Source of the DNA: Sulfolobales archaeon
GTDB taxonomy: Archaea > Thermoproteota > Thermoprotei_A > Sulfolobales > NBVN01
NCBI GenBank assembly: GCA_026413885.1
Contig: JAOAKA010000001.1
Coordinates: forward strand, 1-46,087
Reading direction: 5' to 3'
DNA length: 46,087 nucleotides
The position numbers and the translations under genes are program-made. The first letter of the stretch is position 1, and each line of letters opens with the position of its first letter. Below are positions 41,923 to 46,087 of the stretch, one piece after another. A model generated the notes under the pieces. It ran no database searches. It worked only from the letters and a program-made list of their open reading frames with translations, and was not told the DNA's origin.

Positions 41923-42630
41923 TCACAAACCTCCACTTAGCGTTAGAAACACTCCGTTGAGATTTGGAGATCTTACTGCGAGTTCTATTGCTAGGTAGAT
42001 CTCGTCTGGAGTAACAAATGTTTTTGTCGGTATAGATCTAATAGCTGCTTCTCTCAGTTTTCTACTTGCTCTAGGGTTCTCGATCCATCCAACAGCAATT
42101 CCAATAACTCTTACTCTGGGTGCTAGCTCTTTAGCTAAGTGCTTAACTACGTACTGGAGACTACCTCTAGATGCCACATACGGAAGTGAGGGCTTTATTT
42201 CGGCATAGACTTCGTGACCAGATATAGCTATCATATCTGTGAGAAATACTATGAGGCCGTCACTCATTTCTCTACCTATTCTTAGAGCTATATAGGATGG
42301 TGCTACTAGATTCACTTTAACTAGGTAGTTAAACAATTCTTCACTAACTCTAGCTAGAGGCGTTGAGTCGTAGTACGATGCTGAAAGAATTACCAAGCTA
42401 GGCATACCCGCATCGAGAACTTTCCTAATGAAGTCTTCGAGAGACCCTGTACTGAAGTCCCACTTTACCACTTTAACTAGAGATTTTCTAACTGCTGAGT
42501 CACTGAGGAGTTCTTTGAGGACTTCATCTGAGCTTCTGTAGTGAAGGATGAGTTTATAACTCTTCGCTAGGTAGGGAACTAGCTTTCTCCCCAAGACACC
42601 TGTTGAACCAGTGAGTAGAGCTAGACTCAC
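41923..42630 (-). CDS. short-chain dehydrogenase/reductase
   Basis: This 235-residue Rossmann protein has TGSTGVLG (7-14), ILSASYYDSTP where NAG is usual, and IVFLTDMIAISGHE with the Ser region. The catalytic YxxxK reads YVASR (Tyr151, Arg155), so Lys is replaced by Arg. It may still bind NAD(P) but catalysis could be altered. Substrate unknown. It follows the SIS-like gene by 1 nt, so the two are one operon. Confidence 0.82.
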   Translation of the reverse strand: MSLALLTGSTGVLGRKLVPYLAKSYKLILHYRSSDEVLKELLSDSAVRKSLVKVVKWDFSTGSLEDFIRKVLDAGMPSLVILSASYYDSTPLARVSEELFNYLVKVNLVAPSYIALRIGREMSDGLIVFLTDMIAISGHEVYAEIKPSLPYVASRGSLQYVVKHLAKELAPRVRVIGIAVGWIENPRASRKLREAAIRSIPTKTFVTPDEIYLAIELAVRSPNLNGVFLTLSGGL

Positions 42631-42631
42631 T

Positions 42632-43522
42632 CTACGTCCCTCTCGATACGTAATAGAGTAGCATCAGTGCGTAGAGAGGTGCTGTAAGTGGGTCTGTCTT
42701 CAATCTCACTTCCTCAACTCTACCCCCCTTCTCGACTACTCTATTAAAGTAGTATCTATATGTGTAGACTTCGACATCGGTAGTGAAAGCTAATATCTTG
42801 CTAGATACTCTCCCCACGTAGAAGTAGACTGTAGAGATATCAGCCATGAGAGCTCTCCCATCACTCAATCCTAGCGAAAACATTTCAGCAGCTGGTTCCA
42901 GTGTGGGTGTGTAGGTAACTACGTAGAACTCTGAGAGAGCTTCTCTAACCGTCTTAATCTCTCTTTCATATCTCTCTATAAACTCGTCGGCTACTTCAGC
43001 TAGAGATAAACATTCTTCTTTTATCTTATCAGCTCTTCTCCGCAGATCTCTTCTACTCAAACTAGAAGTTACATATGTAAGAATACTGAGTAGCTTGAGA
43101 AGCCCCATCTCACCTAACTCTATCTCCACTCTATCGACACCTTCGTACTTACGCTTTAAGATCTCGGGTAGTGGTTCTGAAATAAGTGAAACTCTGTGAC
43201 CAGTTAGTACTAGTTGGTCGAGGAGTACGTATAGGTCGTTTAGTCCTTCCGGTGTCGAAAACAGTAGTACATCTAGTTCTCTACCTTCATCATATGGTGC
43301 TACATAGTAAGTCAGCTCGTAGGGCTCTACATAGAAAACACTCATATCAGATAGAGAATTCATAGACTGCGCGAAGTACCTACCGATACTTCTAAAAAGA
43401 CCTACAGAACTCACAATGATGCTCCCCCTACCATCAGTAACTCTCTTCACGAAGTCTAGTACTACGTCTTTATCTGGGTCCAACATCAAAGTCTTTCTAA
43501 CCACACTACTCCAGCTGCCCAT
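42632..43522 (-). CDS. SIS-domain-like protein (phosphosugar isomerase fold), function unknown
   Basis: I recognise this 296-residue protein only by fold. SIIVSSVGLFRSIGRYFAQS near the N-terminus followed by FYVEPYELTYY, and a second alpha/beta unit (VLLFSTPEGLNDLYVLLDQL) after a short linker, resemble the SIS domains of glucosamine-6-phosphate synthase-like isomerases. The middle is a long helical region (RRRADKIKEECLSLAEVADE). It starts at ATG 43522 and is cotranscribed with the SDR. A sugar-phosphate role is inference. Confidence 0.5.
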   Translation of the reverse strand: MGSWSSVVRKTLMLDPDKDVVLDFVKRVTDGRGSIIVSSVGLFRSIGRYFAQSMNSLSDMSVFYVEPYELTYYVAPYDEGRELDVLLFSTPEGLNDLYVLLDQLVLTGHRVSLISEPLPEILKRKYEGVDRVEIELGEMGLLKLLSILTYVTSSLSRRDLRRRADKIKEECLSLAEVADEFIERYEREIKTVREALSEFYVVTYTPTLEPAAEMFSLGLSDGRALMADISTVYFYVGRVSSKILAFTTDVEVYTYRYYFNRVVEKGGRVEEVRLKTDPLTAPLYALMLLYYVSRGT

Positions 43523-43584
43523 TTTAACGCCAAGTTACCGCTACCTAGATAAGAAATTTTTACTGCTCCCACAACTTAGCTAAA

Positions 43585-43594
43585 GCTTATTATG
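43585..43594 (+). promoter_or_regulatory. TATA box of tRNA-Leu
   Basis: GCTTATTATG is centred about 28 nt upstream of the mature tRNA 5' end and predicts a leader of only 2-3 nt. Confidence 0.45.
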
Positions 43595-43617
43595 TTTCTT
43601 ATTTCAGTTTTTCTGTG

Positions 43618-43702
43618 GCGGGGGTGCCCGAGCTAGGTCGAAGGGGTCGGGCTTAGGCCCCGATGGCGTAGGCCTGCGTGGGTTCAAATCCCACCCCCCG
43701 CA
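43618..43702 (+). tRNA. tRNA-Leu(UAG)
   Basis: The 85 nt fold as a class II tRNA: acceptor GCGGGGG/CCCCCGC with discriminator A; D arm beginning CCCGAGC; anticodon stem TCGGG/CCCGA with loop CTTAGGC, so the anticodon is TAG reading CUA; a long variable arm; and T arm GTGGG-TTCAAAT-CCCAC. There is no intron and no encoded CCA. CUA appears to be a favoured leucine codon in this window. Its synthetase, LeuRS, is at 16458-19403. Confidence 0.96.
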
Positions 43703-44024
43703 CTAAGAGCAAATTACATCTGCTAGGCGGGCTATCTAACATTAACTAACTTTCGAAGTAGAGCCTTCTGGAATAAGAAGCCTAAGAAATAAGTAAGTTA
43801 GATGAACTTAGTGTAGGTGACCTCTAACAATGGTTCAGCAAGCTCTATCGAGATCTCGTAATATGAATACGCCTGCAGTAGCGAGAAATAGGCGAAGGCA
43901 TTGTTTAAATAAGCTCAAGAGAGATATACCAGTATAGCCGCTGAAAGAATGAAGAATAGTAAAATACGCAATTGATTGCGAGAGAGTTGTGTAAGCTCTC
44001 GGTCTATCTACTTTGAAGTAAGTG
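43703..44024. other. gap after tRNA-Leu with two weak small-ORF candidates
   Basis: The gap lies between the tRNA and the end of the UMP kinase gene. On plus, ATG 43830 to TAG 43937 encodes 35 basic residues (RNRRRHCLNKLKRD), with AGGTGA about 6-9 nt upstream. On minus, 43971 to 43798 is one frame interrupted by a single TGA at 43915-43917; it reads as a membrane helix (ILLFFILSAAILVYLS) and then a protein-like tail (AFAYFSLLQAYSYYEISIEL). They overlap, so at most one is likely real. Neither matches a family I know. Confidence 0.3.
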
Positions 44025-44723
44025 CTATCTGTATATCACTCTAGTTCCGATAAAGTCTCCACCTTCAATAGCTTTTCGAATATTTTCTACATCGTATGCG
44101 TTCAGGAAGATCAGGGGTATCCTACTTCTAGCAATAATGTTTAGTGCTACTTTATCGAAGAGTTCGTAATAGCCAGCTAGCATTCTACTCGATATAATTT
44201 CTTCTAAGGTTCTCACATCGATCTCTTTCAGCAGTTTTGCTTGAGGATTTAACTTGGGATTAGAGTCATATACACCACCAACATCTGTAGCATTCACTAA
44301 GAGATCGGCATTAACTAGCTCCGCAACTACTGCGGCTACGGCGTTAGTAGACTGACCAGGCTGCATTCCTCCGACAATAACTATTTTTCCAGAAGTCCAA
44401 GCCTTCATGAACTCATCGATGCTTCTCGGTATAGGTAGGTAAGCCTCAGACCCTAGGAGAGTAGCCAGTATTAGAGCATTTACTCTGCTTACCTCTATAC
44501 CGACTACATCTAGAACTCCTTCACTAAGTTTGAGCTTCCTCCCTAACTCTATATACTCTCTAGCTCTCCTTCCCCCACCAGCTACAAGAATAAATCTACT
44601 ACCGGTTTTAATTTTCTCTAGGACGAGTTTTGAGATGTCTGTAAGTACGTTAATACCTCTATCGTCATCGAATATTCTACCAGTGATCTTAATGACTATT
44701 TTCTCTATCTCTATACACCACAA
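44025..44723 (-). CDS. pyrH: UMP kinase, archaeal type
   Basis: This 232-residue amino-acid-kinase-fold protein phosphorylates UMP to UDP. Motifs are VIKITGRIF (N-terminal Lys and glycine loop), LVAGGGRRAREY, IVGGMQPGQSTNAVAAVVAE and NATDVGGVYDSNPKLNPQAK. The start is TTG 44721-44723, near the transcription start predicted by the TATA box GAAATTTAAAAGC around 44738-44750. It follows pyrF functionally in pyrimidine synthesis, though it is not linked to it. Confidence 0.93.
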   Translation of the reverse strand: MWCIEIEKIVIKITGRIFDDDRGINVLTDISKLVLEKIKTGSRFILVAGGGRRAREYIELGRKLKLSEGVLDVVGIEVSRVNALILATLLGSEAYLPIPRSIDEFMKAWTSGKIVIVGGMQPGQSTNAVAAVVAELVNADLLVNATDVGGVYDSNPKLNPQAKLLKEIDVRTLEEIISSRMLAGYYELFDKVALNIIARSRIPLIFLNAYDVENIRKAIEGGDFIGTRVIYR

Positions 44724-44893
44724 GATGGTGATATAGTGCTTTTAAATTTCTTACACTAAACTTGTAGAACAGTGTATAGTGGACCCACCTCGATGTGATA
44801 ACCTAGCTTCTACATTTAGTAGAGTACTTAAATAGAGCGTCTGCTTAGAAACACAGGTCTTTAACTTCAGCTGTGTGAGTTAGATAGGTTAAA

Positions 44894-45496
44894 TTGGAAG
44901 TGTCGAATAGCGATCTAACCCGGACTACCTGGAAGAAGCAAAGGCTACCGGTAGTGAAGGCAGTCATTACCGGAAGACCTGGTGTAGGTAAGTCAACAAT
45001 ATTCGCAGAAGTGGTTGAGAACCTTAGGAGTAAGGGCTATAGAGTGTGTGGTTTCTTCTGTCCTGAGATAAGGGTCGGTGGCGTAAGGAAAGGGTTTAAG
45101 ATAGTATCTATAGGACTACCTCTTGAGGGAATACTGTCGTATGTCTGCGGGGAAATGAGTGGTCTCAGCAGCTTAACTGTTGGTAAGTACTGTGTTAAAG
45201 TAGAAGATGCTGTAGCAGTCGGTGTACGTTCTCTAGACCATGCGGAACGCAATTGTGACTTCATAGCTCTAGATGAAGTAGGTCCTATGGAGCTTAGAGT
45301 AGAAGAACTGAGAGATAGGATATGGAGTGCTCTATATAGTGTTAAACCAACTATAGCAGTCGTACACATAAAATTAGCTGAAGAAGTTCGAAAAACACTA
45401 ATCTCTAGAGGGTTCAAGACTCTCTACTTCCTAGTTACTGAAAGCAATAGAAGAGAGCTCTCTCAGACAATACTGCACGATATCTTTAGTTCGTAA
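44894..45496 (+). CDS. THEP1 family nucleoside-triphosphatase
   Basis: This 200-residue P-loop NTPase has Walker A GRPGVGKS (27-34), VCGFFCPEIRVGGVRKGFKI and Walker B FIALDEVGPMEL, the signature of the THEP1 (UPF0334) family first characterised in a hyperthermophile and also known as cancer-related NTPase in animals. It hydrolyses NTPs broadly; the biological role is unknown. The start is TTG 44894, probably leaderless or nearly so, from a TTTAAC-type box near 44863. An N-terminal extension of about 18 residues precedes the fold. Confidence 0.92.
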   Translation: MEVSNSDLTRTTWKKQRLPVVKAVITGRPGVGKSTIFAEVVENLRSKGYRVCGFFCPEIRVGGVRKGFKIVSIGLPLEGILSYVCGEMSGLSSLTVGKYCVKVEDAVAVGVRSLDHAERNCDFIALDEVGPMELRVEELRDRIWSALYSVKPTIAVVHIKLAEEVRKTLISRGFKTLYFLVTESNRRELSQTILHDIFSS

Positions 45497-45592
45497 CTAC
45501 CTTAAGTTAGTGTTGAAGCTCTACCCAGAGTAGACTCTAGACACCAATAGCAATCTATCTCTCAGTTAATAATCTACAGTAAATGCTACTAA

Positions 45593-46087
45593 ATGGGTAG
45601 GCCGAAGATGCGTTTTCCAGCCAGGTACTTAGTGGAACTCGCAGCTGTAGTTACTATAGTTTTCGTCTACAGCTATCTTCAACTAAGTTATGCTCTAACA
45701 GTCGATGACTACATATCTGATGAAGTATGGTATGTGAGTTCCGCCAGAAACTATCTCAATAAAGTCTTCGGTATATATCCGCGAGTTTCAGGCGATAATC
45801 TCAGAGTCACACTCGAGCTATCTGCTATCGGTCGCAGTGAGTATGTAAGAACTGCTAGTAAGTTGGGTGAGCTAATTGAGGAGCTCGGAGGAAGAGTTAT
45901 AAAGTCTTCCGAATACTACGGCTCCGGTGACAACCCTCTCTACGCTATTTGCGCAGATATTCCAGAACACGCTCTTAATCTCCTTCTCTCCGACTCCCAC
46001 GTTAAGTCTTTTGGTGTAGGTTACTGCTATCCGAACTCCGGCAACATATTGAACTACATGAATTTAGAGCATCCACCACTGGGTAAG
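45593..46087 (+). CDS. GT39-type dolichyl-phosphate mannosyltransferase, N-terminal part
   Basis: ATG 45593 opens a frame that continues past the right edge (165 residues seen). After an N-terminal membrane helix (LVELAAVVTIVFVYSYLQL) comes VDDYISDEVWYVSSARNYL, the first-loop acidic motif of the PMT/ArnT GT-C family, a soluble insert, and then NYMNLEHPPLGK, which matches the EHPPLAK-type motif after the insert. Members transfer sugars from polyprenyl-phosphate donors outside the membrane. A polyprenyl-phosphate sugar synthase of the GT2 kind lies at the other end of the window. TTAATAATC near 45566 suggests a leaderless start. Confidence 0.85.
   Translation, partial: MGRPKMRFPARYLVELAAVVTIVFVYSYLQLSYALTVDDYISDEVWYVSSARNYLNKVFGIYPRVSGDNLRVTLELSAIGRSEYVRTASKLGELIEELGGRVIKSSEYYGSGDNPLYAICADIPEHALNLLLSDSHVKSFGVGYCYPNSGNILNYMNLEHPPLGK

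Noticed and set aside
43940-43955. CTGA-AAG-AATGAAGA resembling a D'-C' pair of a third C/D sRNA
   Set aside because: No C box lies about 19 nt upstream and no D box about 12 nt downstream on this strand.
1-46087. CRISPR arrays, insertion sequences, rRNA genes
   Set aside because: No regularly spaced repeats, transposase-like proteins, terminal inverted repeats or rRNA sequence were seen on either strand.

Overview
The window is archaeal and fits a hyperthermophilic member of the Thermoproteota (Crenarchaeota, class Thermoprotei). Markers are a TATA-binding protein, an Orc1/Cdc6 initiator, a proteasome beta subunit next to the archaeal CPSF-like nuclease, ribosomal protein S6e, glycerol-1-phosphate dehydrogenase, an archaeal mevalonate-entry cluster, an archaeal LeuRS, NreA, THEP1 and a UMP kinase. 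Genes are dense, many lie about 25 nt downstream of AT-rich TATA boxes (leaderless or nearly so), and TTG and GTG starts are very common. Leucine codon CTA is heavily used and the one tRNA present is tRNA-Leu(UAG). I cannot name the genus; Desulfurococcales-like lineages are my guess.

Layout. 1-840 (minus): a partial GT2 glycosyltransferase and a small upstream partner. 1097-4118 (minus): a complete TRAP transporter operon (binding protein, small permease, large permease). 4384-5692: two convergent, overlapping decayed genes, a MoxR-type AAA+ ATPase on minus and a signal-peptide/transmembrane protein on plus. 5903-12941: information-processing and housekeeping genes (S6e, UPF0179, egsA, psmB-aCPSF1, a ferritin-like protein, a phosphodiesterase, a DmpA-type peptidase). 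13140-16287 (minus): a Type IIG-like restriction-modification system apparently split into two overlapping genes. 16458-26928: leuS, thiD-thiN fusion, dCTP deaminase/dUTPase family, an NreA plus radical-SAM repair-type pair, a lone dihydrolipoamide dehydrogenase, pyrF and an HtpX-like protease. 27008-33299: redox and small-molecule enzymes (sulfite-oxidase-like protein, two MDR dehydrogenases, HAD phosphatase, flavin reductase, aminotransferase). 33372-35924: HMG-CoA synthase, thiolase and DUF35, the entry to isoprenoid (membrane lipid) synthesis; egsA provides the glycerol-1-phosphate backbone for the same lipids. 35994-38030: an orphan pair of peptide-type ABC ATPases. 38115-41912: a C/D box sRNA, a phosphoesterase, tbp, a DUF99 protein, orc1/cdc6 and a second C/D box sRNA. 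41923-46087: SDR, SIS-like protein, tRNA-Leu, UMP kinase, THEP1 and the start of a GT39-type membrane mannosyltransferase.

The most interesting non-routine signals are two intergenic C/D box guide RNAs with identical 12-nt/12-nt geometry; a dehydrogenase whose only sensible start is CTG; a thiolase lacking its nucleophilic cysteine inside an otherwise canonical mevalonate cluster; a 92-bp perfect repeat between otherwise divergent ABC ATPase genes; the two convergent pseudogenes; and a palindrome placed directly against the TATA boxes of the TBP gene itself.
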